Positions 35,473 to 43,671 of a stretch of 64,000 nt of DNA are shown in pieces. Within the stretch, counting starts at the first letter, position 1; the number at the start of each line of letters is the position of its first letter. The notes under the pieces were generated by a model. The model saw only the letters and a list, made by a program, of their open reading frames with translations. It had not been told where the DNA came from and ran no database searches. The position numbers and the translations under genes are program-made. Origin of the DNA: Nocardia sp. NBC_00508 (GTDB lineage: Bacteria > Actinomycetota > Actinomycetes > Mycobacteriales > Mycobacteriaceae); contig NZ_CP107852.1 in NCBI RefSeq assembly GCF_036346875.1, positions 6,882,001 through 6,946,000 on the forward strand, in the 5' to 3' direction.

Positions 35473-35968
35473 GAATACCGCCGCCGCGGCACGCTCGCCT
35501 ACTTCGCCGCCCACGACGTGCACCGCGCCCACGTCATCGGCCGCTGCGAGCCCACCACCGGCATCGCACCATTCTCCCGGCTCACCGCCCAGATCATGAC
35601 CCAAGAACCGTATGCCAGGTGCGCGGCGGGTGTTCTGGATCGTTGACAACGGGGCCTCCCACCGCAACTGGGCTGCCGCGAAACGGCTCAACGACGCCCA
35701 CCCCAACGCGCACATGATCCACCTGCCGGTGCACGCGTCGTGGTTGAATCAGGTGGAGGTCTACTTCTCGATCGTGCAGCGAAAAGCGTTGTGCCCCAAC
35801 GACTTTGCCGATCTCGATGCCGCCGCCGACCGGCTACTGGCCTTCCGGAACCACTACAACGTCACCGCCCGCCCGTTCGACTGGACCTTCACCCGCAACG
35901 ACCTCGACCGCCTACTACACAAGCTCGGCCGCCACGACCTGCACGCACCCCGCCCACTCGCCGCATAA
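35473..35968 (+). pseudogene. IS630-family transposase, frameshifted C-terminal half
   Basis: First frame: YRRRGTLAYFAAHDVHRAHV and TGIAPFSRLTAQIMTQEPYA. After a frameshift near 35615 it continues RRVFWIVDNGASHRNWAAAK, then HMIHLPVHASWLNQVEVYFS, IVQRKALCPNDFADLDAAAD and a terminus at TAA 35966-35968. D-N and W-L-N-Q-V-E are the second Asp and the Glu of the IS630 DDE triad. The N-terminal half is missing. A 21-bp terminal motif follows at 35969-35989. Confidence 0.8.
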
Positions 35969-35989
35969 CCCCCGACGAACCAACGGGCG

Positions 35990-36043
35990 TTATGCGGCAT
36001 CTGGTCGAGGTGCGTGCAGGTCGTGGTGCCCGAGGTGCGGGGA
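35990..36043 (-). pseudogene. Second IS630 transposase C-terminus, tail-to-tail with the first
   Basis: The minus strand reads SPHLGHHDLHAPRPDAA and stops at 35992-35990, nearly identical to the plus-strand ending KLGRHDLHAPRPLAA just to the left. The two tails form an inverted repeat: an 18-bp perfect arm (35937-35954 with its complement near 36003-36020), plus GCCGCATAAC/GTTATGCGGC. So two related IS630 copies, or one inverted duplication, met here. Confidence 0.6.
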
Positions 36044-36051
36044 AGGTTGTT

Positions 36052-37083
36052 TCAGCTATTCCATGACGTCAGCACGGGGAGGCCGGTGACGCGCATTTCC
36101 GCGATCGACATGCCCCGGCGGCGGCGAGCGAGTTCGCGCAGAGGGTTCGAGCTGAGATAGCCCACCCTGTTCGCCACCGCGTCGATAGTCAGCGACGTTG
36201 TCCGCAGCAGCTGCGCGGCGTGCTCCAAGCGGATGTCGTCCACAAAGTCTTTGGGCGACATACCGAGTTCGGCATGGGTGGCACGCTGCAGGGTGCGTTC
36301 CGTTAGGCCCAGTTCGCTTGCTACAGAGGAGATTCGGAAGTGTTCGGCGAGATGAGCACGGACCCATCGCTCGAATTCGGCGATCAAGGGATTACTCCTG
36401 GCCACCACGTCTGGCAGGAGGAAGTTCGCCTGTGTCTGCCGGTTACCTATTGTCAAGTACCGGGCGACCAGTTGGGCAAGCGCGGGACTCCGGTCATTCA
36501 GCAGTGATAACGCCAGATCCAACTGGAACAGCGAAGCCGCTGCTGTGGTGACGTGGTCGCCCTGGCACAACGGCTGTTTCTCGTCGAGATCGACCCGCGG
36601 ATATCGCTGACGGAAGGTCGGGCCGAGCCACCAACTGGTCGTTGCCGTGGAGCCGTCCAGCACTCCCGCTTCGGCCAGGAAGAAGGTCCCCGTGCATGCC
36701 GCCGCAAGGTGGGCCCCATTGTCGTAAGCGCGCCTTATTCGGTCCAGGACCGGCTGCATCGGCGGCGACGAGACCATTTCGACGATCCCTTCCGGGCGTA
36801 TCACGCTCACCGCAGGCACGATTATTCTGCCGAGTTCCTCTGGAGTATCGGGGAACGGAAGTGTCGGCACAATATGGCCCTGGCCGGTGCGGACCCTTTC
36901 GCCGAGTGACACCGTACCGACATGCCACGGCATGGGCGGCGGATCGAGCTCCTCACGCAAGACGTTCGCGACACCCAGCACATCGAGCAGAGCGGCCAAA
37001 CTGAAGTCGGCTACCCCGTCCACAACGAGGATCGCGATATCCAAGTGGGAAATTGCACCAGATGTGCCGTTTGCGCCGCTCAT
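36052..37083 (-). CDS. GlxA-type transcriptional regulator (DJ-1/PfpI + AraC)
   Basis: The 343-residue protein has an N-terminal DJ-1/PfpI-like domain (DIAILVVDGVADFSLAALLD, IIVPAVSVIRPEG, AAACTGTFFLAEAGVLDG with the Cys elbow) and a C-terminal AraC domain with two helix-turn-helices (ISSVASELGLTERTLQRATHAELGMSP and TIDAVANRVGYLSSNPLREL). That is the GlxA/FtrA architecture. The ATG at 37083 was kept although its ribosome site is weak. It is bracketed by IS630 debris on both sides (35473-36043 and 37137-37200), so it may have been carried or isolated by IS activity. Target genes are not evident nearby. Confidence 0.9.
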   Translation of the reverse strand: MSGANGTSGAISHLDIAILVVDGVADFSLAALLDVLGVANVLREELDPPPMPWHVGTVSLGERVRTGQGHIVPTLPFPDTPEELGRIIVPAVSVIRPEGIVEMVSSPPMQPVLDRIRRAYDNGAHLAAACTGTFFLAEAGVLDGSTATTSWWLGPTFRQRYPRVDLDEKQPLCQGDHVTTAAASLFQLDLALSLLNDRSPALAQLVARYLTIGNRQTQANFLLPDVVARSNPLIAEFERWVRAHLAEHFRISSVASELGLTERTLQRATHAELGMSPKDFVDDIRLEHAAQLLRTTSLTIDAVANRVGYLSSNPLRELARRRRGMSIAEMRVTGLPVLTSWNS

Positions 37084-37136
37084 GGTTGCTCATATCTTAC
37101 GCCACCGATGATCGGCGCCTGATGTTGAGACCACCT

Positions 37137-37200
37137 GGTTCCAGAGCCACTATTTCTCGGCCGTGCAGCGCAAAGCAATCCCCCGACGAACTAACGGGCG
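37137..37200 (+). pseudogene. IS630 scar: short transposase piece joined to the IS end motif
   Basis: A plus frame reads WFQSHYFSAVQRKAI, matching the E-V-Y-F-S-I-V-Q-R-K-A segment of the IS630 remnant at 35.8 kb. It then jumps directly to a 21-bp motif at 37180-37200 that equals the end motif at 35969-35989 except for one base. About 200 bp of the IS are deleted between the two parts. Confidence 0.55.
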
Positions 37201-37211
37201 CGCACCCACTA

Positions 37212-38583
37212 GTGTGTCGCGCCTGAAATGCGTCCCCTAAGTTGTTAGGCTGTTTGTGTGTCGCATCGTGGGCCTTCTGCTGTTGAGATCGTTGTGTCCG
37301 ACGCTGAGCGTGTGGAGCTTGCGCGCATGGCGGAGTCGCCGGATCGGCGTGAGGCGCAACGAGCTCGGATCGTGCTGGCCTGCGCTGAGGGTATGTCGAA
37401 TGCGGGTGCCGCGCGGCTTGTCGGTGTCTCGGTGGGGTCGGCGGCGAGATGGCGCGGGCAGTTCGCCGCCGAGGGTCTGGAAGGGCTGGGTGATCGTGAT
37501 CGTGGTGGGCGGCCGGTGGCCGAGATCGTGTTGACCGGCGATGAGCGTGAGACGTTGCAGCGGTGGGCGCGTCGAGCGAAGTCGTCGCAGGCGCTCGCGG
37601 AGCGTTGCCGGATCGTATTGGGTTGTGCGGCAGGTAAATCCAATCAGGATGTGGCAGCCGAGTTGGGTATCACGGCCCAGACTGTGGGTAAGTGGCGGAG
37701 GCGTTTCGCGCAGAGACGTCTCGAGGGGTTGTCCGACGAGACGCGTCCGGGACGGCCCCCGTCGATCCTGCTGGACAAGGTCGAAGAAGTGGTCACGATG
37801 ACCCTGGAGCAGAAGCCGGCAGACGCGACGCATTGGTCGCGGACCTCGATGGCCAAACGAAGCGGCTTGTCGCCGTCGACGATTGGGCGGATCTGGAGCA
37901 AGTTCGATCTGAAACCGCATGTGGCCGACGGCTTCAAACTCTCGACCGATCCGTTGTTCGTGGACAAGGTCGTCGATGTGGTCGGGCTGTATCACAATCC
38001 GCCGGAGAAGGCGGTCGTGTTGTGTGTGGACGAGAAGTCCGGGATCCAGGCACTGGACCGCTCGCAACCGGTGCTGCCGATGATGCCCGGCATGCCCGAG
38101 CGATACTCCCACGACTACGTCCGCCACGGCGTGACCAGCCTGTTCGCGGCGTTCGACATCGCCGACGGAGCCGTGATCTCCAAGCTGTACTCCCGCCGCC
38201 GCGCGGCCGAGTTCAAGAAATTCCTCATCGCGATCGACAAGGCCGTGCCCGCGGAACTGGACGTACACCTGGTCTGCGACAACTTGTCTACCCACAAGAC
38301 ACCGACGATCAACGCCTGGCTGGCCAAACATCCACGCTTCCATATGCATTTCACCCCGACCGGCTCCTCATGGCTCAACCAGGTCGAGCGCTGGTTCGGG
38401 TTCCTTACCGACCAACTTCTGCGCCGCGGAGTCCACAAAAGCGTTGCGGCACTGGACAAAGACATCACAGCCTGGATCGAGCAATGGAATGCCGACCCGA
38501 AACCATTCGTCTGGCGCAAAACCGCGGAAGAGATCCTCGAATCACTCGCTAAATATCTTCAACGAATTTCAGGCGCAGGACAC
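37212..38583 (+). mobile_element. Complete IS630-family insertion sequence
   Basis: The 1372-bp element is flanked by TA at 37210-37211 and 38584-38585, the dinucleotide target of IS630 elements. Its imperfect terminal inverted repeats begin GTGTGTCGCGCCTGAAATGCGT on the left and, read inward, GTGTCCTGCGCCTGAAATTCGT on the right. The transposase fills nearly the whole element and its frame is intact, so it may be active. Confidence 0.85.
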
Positions 38584-38586
38584 TAG
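37258..38586 (+). CDS. IS630-family transposase (intact)
   Basis: The 442-residue protein has two N-terminal helix-turn-helix segments (RRIVLACAEGMSNAGAARLV-type and QDVAAELGITAQTVGKWRRR), followed by a DDE domain with VLCVDEKSGIQAL (first Asp), HLVCDNLSTHKTP (second Asp) and TGSSWLNQVERWFGFL (Glu). The start is a GTG at 37258. The stop codon TAG (38584-38586) is not in the IS itself: it uses the TA target duplication plus the next flanking G. The frame therefore reads through the right terminal repeat. Confidence 0.92.
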   Translation: MSHRGPSAVEIVVSDAERVELARMAESPDRREAQRARIVLACAEGMSNAGAARLVGVSVGSAARWRGQFAAEGLEGLGDRDRGGRPVAEIVLTGDERETLQRWARRAKSSQALAERCRIVLGCAAGKSNQDVAAELGITAQTVGKWRRRFAQRRLEGLSDETRPGRPPSILLDKVEEVVTMTLEQKPADATHWSRTSMAKRSGLSPSTIGRIWSKFDLKPHVADGFKLSTDPLFVDKVVDVVGLYHNPPEKAVVLCVDEKSGIQALDRSQPVLPMMPGMPERYSHDYVRHGVTSLFAAFDIADGAVISKLYSRRRAAEFKKFLIAIDKAVPAELDVHLVCDNLSTHKTPTINAWLAKHPRFHMHFTPTGSSWLNQVERWFGFLTDQLLRRGVHKSVAALDKDITAWIEQWNADPKPFVWRKTAEEILESLAKYLQRISGAGH

Positions 38587-38742
38587 TGGGCCACAGGGAT
38601 TGCAGAGTAGCGGCCAGACCCGCGCACCGTAGACAGCAGAGGTGTAACCGGCGATGAGATCCGATCTCGAACCGCCTGAACTTCCTGCGAACCGATTCGA
38701 CACTCGATAACGGCCAGCCACATGGAAGGCGCCTGGCCCACG

Positions 38743-38982
38743 TTAGGCCTGCGAAATTCCGCCGACTGCGAGCAGACCTTCGATTGCCACTAGCCAATCG
38801 GCTGTGAGGTACCGCAGGTCACGCAGTAGATCCGAGTGAGTCTGCAGTCGTTCCCGCAAGGGCTCCAATCTCTGCACCGATGGCACTCTCCACGGCCATG
38901 CTCCTTCGCGGCAGCGGTCCAGCAGCTCTTGCAGATCCACAGGCTGTCGCTCCGATGGAGTGCCCGGCTCATGTTGTTCCAA
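38743..38982 (-). CDS. Small hypothetical protein
   Basis: A 79-codon frame reads MEQHEPGTPSERQPVDLQEL and then RLEPLRERLQTHSDLLRDLR, YLTADWLVAIEGLLAVGGIS. Its helical, amphipathic character and G/C-ending codons suggest real coding sequence. An overlapping frame (38790-39299) also looks partly coding: MIEGYDKRRLHPGIVLTSDG, then a Cys-rich CKSCW, CHRCRDW, CVTCG series. One of the two is probably a frameshifted continuation of the other. I do not recognise the family and cannot decide which frame is used. 38983-39291 has no other candidate. Confidence 0.35.
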   Translation of the reverse strand: MEQHEPGTPSERQPVDLQELLDRCREGAWPWRVPSVQRLEPLRERLQTHSDLLRDLRYLTADWLVAIEGLLAVGGISQA

Positions 38983-39291
38983 CGGAAGTGGAACGACTCG
39001 TGGGCCTCGTAGCCACCGTCGCTGGTAAGCACTATTCCGGGATGCAGCCTGCGCTTGTCGTAGCCCTCGATCATACGAGCGTTGTGGTCAAGGGCCGGCC
39101 TCACTTCGGTAGCGGTCGACGGCTTCGGCCAGGGAGACCAGCATACGGTCAGTTCCCGATTCTCATTGTCGGACAGGGATGCTCGGCCAGCGACGGAAGA
39201 CCTCCCTCGAGAGCCACTGATCCATCGCTCACCCGCGCCTTGCTGAGGGCTCGGCGTCGGCGTCGTGCTGACCATAGGCAAACTGGAACGG

Positions 39292-39750
39292 CTATGCACC
39301 GTCGTTTCGATCGCGCAGGGAATGGATCATGCTCTGCAGGATCCGGAACGCGTCTGACTGCTCGGTCTCGGTCATGCCGGCCAGCATTCTGACCTCGACG
39401 GACCGGACCGCTACGGTCGCCTTCTCGAGGCTCCGTCGGCCGCGAGGCGTGAGCCGCGTGGGAAGAACCTTCCCGACGGGTGCCTGCGCAGGCCTGGTCA
39501 CGTGGCCGTCTCGTTCCAGGGTCTGGAGTAGCACGTTCATCGTCTGCCGGGTCACGAACGCGCCCCGCGCGAGCTCGGAGTTCGACAAGCCCGGTCGTTG
39601 AGCCAGCAGTTCGAGGCAGGAGTAGTGCGTCACGCTCATACCGAGCGGCCGCAGCACCTCCTCCATGGCTGCACGGAGGGCGCTCGACGCCTCTTTCAGC
39701 AGGTAGCCCAGTGACGTCTCCAGGTCGACGCCGATACCGTCTTGACTCAT
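39292..39750 (-). CDS. MarR-family transcriptional regulator
   Basis: The 152-residue protein has the MarR fold: SLGYLLKEASSALRAAMEEV, MSVTHYSCLELLAQRPGLSN, then the HTH NSELARGAFVTRQTMNVLLQTLERDGHVTR and the wing APVGKVLPTRLTPRGRRSLE. The ATG at 39750 lies inside the first palindrome of the operator, so repressor binding would block its own promoter. It is divergent from a VOC-family gene 64 nt away. Arrangement and operators indicate a self-contained sensor and enzyme pair. Confidence 0.92.
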   Translation of the reverse strand: MSQDGIGVDLETSLGYLLKEASSALRAAMEEVLRPLGMSVTHYSCLELLAQRPGLSNSELARGAFVTRQTMNVLLQTLERDGHVTRPAQAPVGKVLPTRLTPRGRRSLEKATVAVRSVEVRMLAGMTETEQSDAFRILQSMIHSLRDRNDGA

Positions 39751-39793
39751 GTCAGAAGTCTGACATAGATTGACTCGTGTCAGAAAGCTGACA
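39749..39793. promoter_or_regulatory. Two TGTCAG/CTGACA palindromes, MarR operator
   Basis: ATGTCAGA-AG-TCTGACAT (39749-39766) is a perfect palindrome overlapping the MarR start codon. TGTCAG-AAAG-CTGACA (39778-39793) is a second one, 20 nt before the VOC gene start. Shared TGTCAG half-sites indicate one regulator controlling both genes. Confidence 0.75.
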
Positions 39794-39813
39794 TAACGAG
39801 AAGGAGCATCATC

Positions 39814-40182
39814 ATGCCCGCCACCGGCCCCGACTTCATCTCGCTCCAAGCGCGCGACCTCGACGCTTCGCAGGCGTTCTACGAGCAGTACCTCGGCCTC
39901 GTCCGCTCGCAGAGCGGACCTCCGCACGCCGTCGTCTTCGAGACGAAGCCGATCGCGTTCGCACTCCGCGACCTCGTTCCCGGCACCGATCTCGCATCTG
40001 TTGCTCAGCCCGGCATCGGTGCCGCGATCTGGCTGCACGCCACAGACGTCCAGGCCATTCACGATGCTCTGGTCGCCGACGGTCACACCATCGTCTCCGC
40101 ACCGATGGACGGCCCGTTCGGTCGGACATTCACCTTCGCCGACCCCGACGGCTACCAGGTCACTCTCCACGACCGCGCCTGA
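39814..40182 (+). CDS. VOC-family (glyoxalase/bleomycin-resistance fold) protein
   Basis: The 122-residue protein has the beta-alpha-beta-beta-beta repeats of the VOC superfamily: FISLQARDLDASQAFYEQYLGL, VVFETKPIAFALRD, AAIWLHATDVQAIHDALVADGH and GRTFTFADPDGYQVTLHD. The final D-P-D-G-Y-x-V-x-L/F segment is a family hallmark. GAGAAGGAGC precedes the ATG. It is divergent from a MarR gene with shared operators, so it is probably induced by its substrate. Candidate roles are glutathione- or mycothiol-independent detoxification, binding of an antibiotic, or dioxygenase chemistry; the sequence does not decide. Confidence 0.9.
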   Translation: MPATGPDFISLQARDLDASQAFYEQYLGLVRSQSGPPHAVVFETKPIAFALRDLVPGTDLASVAQPGIGAAIWLHATDVQAIHDALVADGHTIVSAPMDGPFGRTFTFADPDGYQVTLHDRA

Positions 40183-40515
40183 CAAGCCGAACGCCAGCGG
40201 ACGATCACCGGCCCCCCGCAGACCGCGGTTGCGCCCGAGGCTCGAGAATCCGGGCGACGTTTGTTTACCCCAGGGTGATACCTATACCGACCAGCGGCGG
40301 CCCCGTCGCCCGTAACGAGTGCGTACTCCAGTGCGCGGCTGGCCGTATCCCGGCCGACGTGGCTCCGACGGTGGCCGCGATCCTGACCCGACACGCACCA
40401 GCCGCCGCGGCGATGAACGCTTCTACTGGAAACTGTTCGATGGCGAAATCCACACGGATCAGGCCCAGTTGGTAGATCAGCACGATCTGACCAGTTGACC
40501 TCGAAACAGAAGCGG
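40183..40515. other. No recognisable gene
   Basis: The stretch between the VOC gene and the convergent MBL-fold gene holds only short frames. A plus-strand piece near 40415-40497 (ERFYWKLFDGEIHTDQAQLV) may be debris of a lost gene. No hairpin terminator stands out. Confidence 0.35.
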
Positions 40516-41430
40516 TCAGAAGTCCCAGACAGCCGGAACGCAACGAAAGGCGTTGCCGGCGGTCGCCACGTGGCAGATGGAGGGGAACGGCAAGTGAGTG
40601 GCCACCAGCGCCTCGCGGCTGGCCGCCAGCTCCTGCAAGAGACGGACGCGGACGCGGGCAGCCTCCTCAGGGTCGTGTTCGAAGCCGTTGAACCAGTCGG
40701 GGCGGTCGAACGCCACCTGGAACACGGCGTCTCCGGCGAACGTCAGACGGTCGCCGCCGGACGCCAGGCGGACCACGCTGTGCCCGGGGGTGTGCCCGCC
40801 GGTGCGACAGGCGACCACCCCCGGCGCCACCTCGTACTCCGTCTCGAACGGCCGCAGCCGGCCGCGGTACTCCTCCAGGAACCGTGTGGCGGCCGACCGA
40901 AGCGCGTCCGGCACCCCCGCCGGCATGGAGGTGCGGGAGAAATCGGGCGACTCCCAGAACTCGGCCTCGGTGGCGGCCACGTGGACCCGCAGATCCGGAC
41001 GCAGCCCGCGCCCCAGCCCGTCGCCGAGCAGCCCACCAATGTGGTCCATGTGCATGTGGGTGAGCACCACGTCGGTCACGGATGCGGCGTCGATCCCGGC
41101 GGCCTCCAGTCGCAGAGCCAACCGCCCGGCCTGCTGGAAGTTGGGGAACTCCACGCCTAGCCCAGCGTCGATGAGCACGGTCCGGTCGCCGCTACGCACC
41201 ACGACAACGTTCAGCGGCCACTCGAGCACGTCCGGCGGCAGGAACATGTCGTCCAGCCAGGCCGCCAGGTCGGTCGGGTCAGCGTTGTAGGCGATCGTCT
41301 CGGCTGCGATCGGTAGCACCCCGTCGCTGATCACCAGCACGTCGATCTCGCCGACCTGCACCGCGTAGCGCGACGGAACCAACTCATCCAGCCCCGGTCT
41401 GCCGGAATGCGAGGGGTTGTCCAAGCTCAT
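40516..41430 (-). CDS. Metallo-beta-lactamase-fold hydrolase
   Basis: The 304-residue protein has complete metal-binding motifs: HMHMDH in VVLTHMHMDHIGG, GGHTPGHS (third His), FAGDAVF (bridging Asp) and ATHLPFPSICH (last His). It begins VPSRYAVQVGEIDVLVISDG after a polar leader, and resembles the YtnP/AttM-like group of MBL-fold hydrolases. ATG 41430 is preceded by GAGGAG; a longer frame to 41577 is not coding-like. It stands alone between a VOC module and the hydroxyproline cluster. Substrate unknown; lactone hydrolysis is possible. Confidence 0.9.
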   Translation of the reverse strand: MSLDNPSHSGRPGLDELVPSRYAVQVGEIDVLVISDGVLPIAAETIAYNADPTDLAAWLDDMFLPPDVLEWPLNVVVVRSGDRTVLIDAGLGVEFPNFQQAGRLALRLEAAGIDAASVTDVVLTHMHMDHIGGLLGDGLGRGLRPDLRVHVAATEAEFWESPDFSRTSMPAGVPDALRSAATRFLEEYRGRLRPFETEYEVAPGVVACRTGGHTPGHSVVRLASGGDRLTFAGDAVFQVAFDRPDWFNGFEHDPEEAARVRVRLLQELAASREALVATHLPFPSICHVATAGNAFRCVPAVWDF

Positions 41431-42024
41431 GATTGTCTCCTCGATTGCCGAAATGTGGCACGATCGCCACCGCCGACCAGTGGGCGCCCGTCTGATTCGG
41501 TTGTCGGTCCTACTCGACTCGAAGATGTCGCGAGGTGAGGTTCCGGCCAACCGGTCGCAGCGCCCGCGACGTTCCAAACGTCAGCCTTTCGCCGCCGGAT
41601 TCGCGGGTTTGCGCGGTGGCGTCGATGGTGTGCCTGTCGCCGGGAGACGCCGACACGAGCCATCTGACAGTCTGCATCGTTGAACAGCTCGACCCGGTTG
41701 CATCAGCTACTTATGAGCATCCGCAGTCTGTGAATGACCACGACCGCGATCAGTGCTACCACGGGCGCCTCCTTGGATGCCTCTCCCGGGCAATGATCTT
41801 ACATACGTACTGGATGACCGCAGGGAAAACCGAAAGACCGACGAGACGGTCGCGATCTTCAGATCGCCGTCGCGACGGCTGGCAGCGGGGTTCGATGGGC
41901 TTCGCAATCATCTAGTTATCATTGCTGGCCAAGGCCACACGTAGCCCGCTTCCGGTGACATCATCGACCCCGTCGTGGCGAAGGCCTCTTCGGGGTGCCG
42001 GTCACTGGAAGGGGCCGCAGGCCG
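41431..42024. other. No recognisable gene
   Basis: Both strands carry only short Arg- and Ser-rich shadow frames. The region holds the upstream side of the MBL-fold gene and the downstream side of the MHS transporter gene, whose stop is at 42025. Local base composition is more mixed than in flanking genes, as in other scar regions of the window. Confidence 0.4.
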
Positions 42025-43401
42025 TCAGCGCCGGGCAGCCTCCGCGTCGACCGTCCGCAGCGACTTTCCCGCAGTCTCCCTTGCAAGGCCGACCGCGATC
42101 ACCGAGATCGTGGCCGCCGCAACCAGATACAGGGAAATCGGTACCGAGCTGTGGAATCCGTTGAGCAGGCTGATGGCGATCAGCGGCGCCAGCGATCCGG
42201 CCAGGATCGGTGCGACCTGATAGCAGAACGACAGCGCCGTATAGCGGACGTGGGTGGGGAACATCTCGGTCATCAGCGCGGAATACGGTGCGTAGGTGAG
42301 TGATTCGATGGCGAGACCCAGCGTGATCGCGACAATGATGACCGTGTAATTTCCGGTGTCCATCATCGGAAAAGCCACGAATCCCCATCCGGCGGTGAGC
42401 ACGGCGCCGGTGAGGTAGACCGGACGCCGGCCGATCAGATCCGAGAGCAGCCCCGCCGCCGGAATCATGAAGAAGTGCAGTAGGTGGGCCGCGAGCATCA
42501 GCGCGAGGATCGGCGCTGTTTCCACCTTCACCATCAACTTGAGATAGGTGATCGAGAAGGTCACCACGATGTAGTAGAGGATGTTCTCCGCAAAGCGGGC
42601 GCCGATGCCGATCAGCACCTCGCGCCAATGGAACCGCAGCACCTCGACGATGCCGAGCGCGCGCCGCTTGTCCGCTTCGATCCTGGCCTGCGCCTCGACG
42701 AAGATCGGCGCGTCGTCGACACTGGACCGCACCCAGTACCCGACGAGCACGACGATGGCCGACAGCCAGAACCCGATGCGCCAGCCCCAGGACAGGAACT
42801 GCTCGTCGGACAGATTCGCCGACAGCACCAACAGCACGACGGTCGCGAGCACATTGCCCAGCGGCACCCCGGACTGCGGCCAGCTGGCCCAGAAGCCGCG
42901 GCGGTGATCGGGACTGTGCTCACTGACGAGTAGCACCGCCCCACCCCACTCGCCGCCGAATGCGAAACCCTGGATCAGGCGCAGCGTCACCAGCAGGATC
43001 GGCGCCCAGTACCCGATCGCGTTGAAGGTGGGCAGGCAGCCCATGAGGAATGTGGTGATACCGACGACGACCAGGCTGAGCTGCAACAGGGCCTTGCGCC
43101 CGACGCGGTCACCGAAGTGCCCGAACAGCAGCCCGCCGAAGGGCCGAGCAAGAAACCCGACCGCATACAGCGCGAATGCCGCGATGATCCCGTCTACGGC
43201 ATTCCCGCTGGACCGGAAGAACACCTCACCGAAGACGAGCGCCGAGGCGGTGCCGTATAAGAAGAACTCGTACCACTCGGCGACAGCGCCTGCCATGGCC
43301 GCGGCCACGATACGGCGCAGCCCTGCGGGTCTCGGCCCGGCGGCATTGGGCGGAGCGGACTCGGCATGCGACGCGGGTGCGGTGTTGTCGAGAGCGGTCA
43401 T
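42025..43401 (-). CDS. MHS-family MFS transporter (proline/betaine/shikimate type)
   Basis: The 458-residue protein has twelve hydrophobic segments and the metabolite:H+ symporter signature: AGAVAEWYEFFLYGTASALV in helix 1, FGGLLFGHFGDRVGRKALLQ in loop 2-3, RLIQGFAFGGEWGGAVLLVS, and DLIGRRPVYLTGAVLTAGWG. The ATG at 43401 follows GAAGG; the longer frame extends into the shared promoter region. It is divergent from the hydroxyproline-type operon, with paired 16-bp repeats between the starts, so it is probably co-regulated and imports that operon's substrate or a related amino acid. Confidence 0.92.
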   Translation of the reverse strand: MTALDNTAPASHAESAPPNAAGPRPAGLRRIVAAAMAGAVAEWYEFFLYGTASALVFGEVFFRSSGNAVDGIIAAFALYAVGFLARPFGGLLFGHFGDRVGRKALLQLSLVVVGITTFLMGCLPTFNAIGYWAPILLVTLRLIQGFAFGGEWGGAVLLVSEHSPDHRRGFWASWPQSGVPLGNVLATVVLLVLSANLSDEQFLSWGWRIGFWLSAIVVLVGYWVRSSVDDAPIFVEAQARIEADKRRALGIVEVLRFHWREVLIGIGARFAENILYYIVVTFSITYLKLMVKVETAPILALMLAAHLLHFFMIPAAGLLSDLIGRRPVYLTGAVLTAGWGFVAFPMMDTGNYTVIIVAITLGLAIESLTYAPYSALMTEMFPTHVRYTALSFCYQVAPILAGSLAPLIAISLLNGFHSSVPISLYLVAAATISVIAVGLARETAGKSLRTVDAEAARR

Positions 43402-43520
43402 GGTGTTCACCTTCGTCGGAGAGAGAACGGCGCATCGGGCAAATCCGAGCACCTCGAGTTTCCGCGCGCCGCTTCGGATCGAATGGCGGATGTGGAGAGC
43501 GGAAACCGACACGATGTGAT

Positions 43521-43611
43521 GTGTGACATTGCACTGTAGGTAAGTGACGGCGCTCACGCAAGGGGTTGCATGTGACCAACAACTCGCGCTAGCTTCAGTG
43601 CAATGTCACAC
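43521..43611. promoter_or_regulatory. Inverted 16-bp repeats between the transporter and catabolic operon (probable GntR operators)
   Basis: GTGTGACATTGCACTG at 43521-43536 reappears as its exact complement CAGTGCAATGTCACAC at 43596-43611, 59 nt apart. The repeats flank the promoters of the divergent transporter and DapA-family genes. The FCD-type GntR regulator at the end of the cluster (52737) is the best candidate to bind them. Confidence 0.7.
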
Positions 43612-43671
43612 CGCACCGTGTGACAGCGGCCCGGGCGCAGTTCCCGGACTACCACACAGATGGAGGCTTAC

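Noticed and set aside
35932..36026. Large inverted repeat as a cruciform terminator or origin
   Set aside because: Both arms are explained as the C-terminal ends of two oppositely oriented IS630 transposase remnants.
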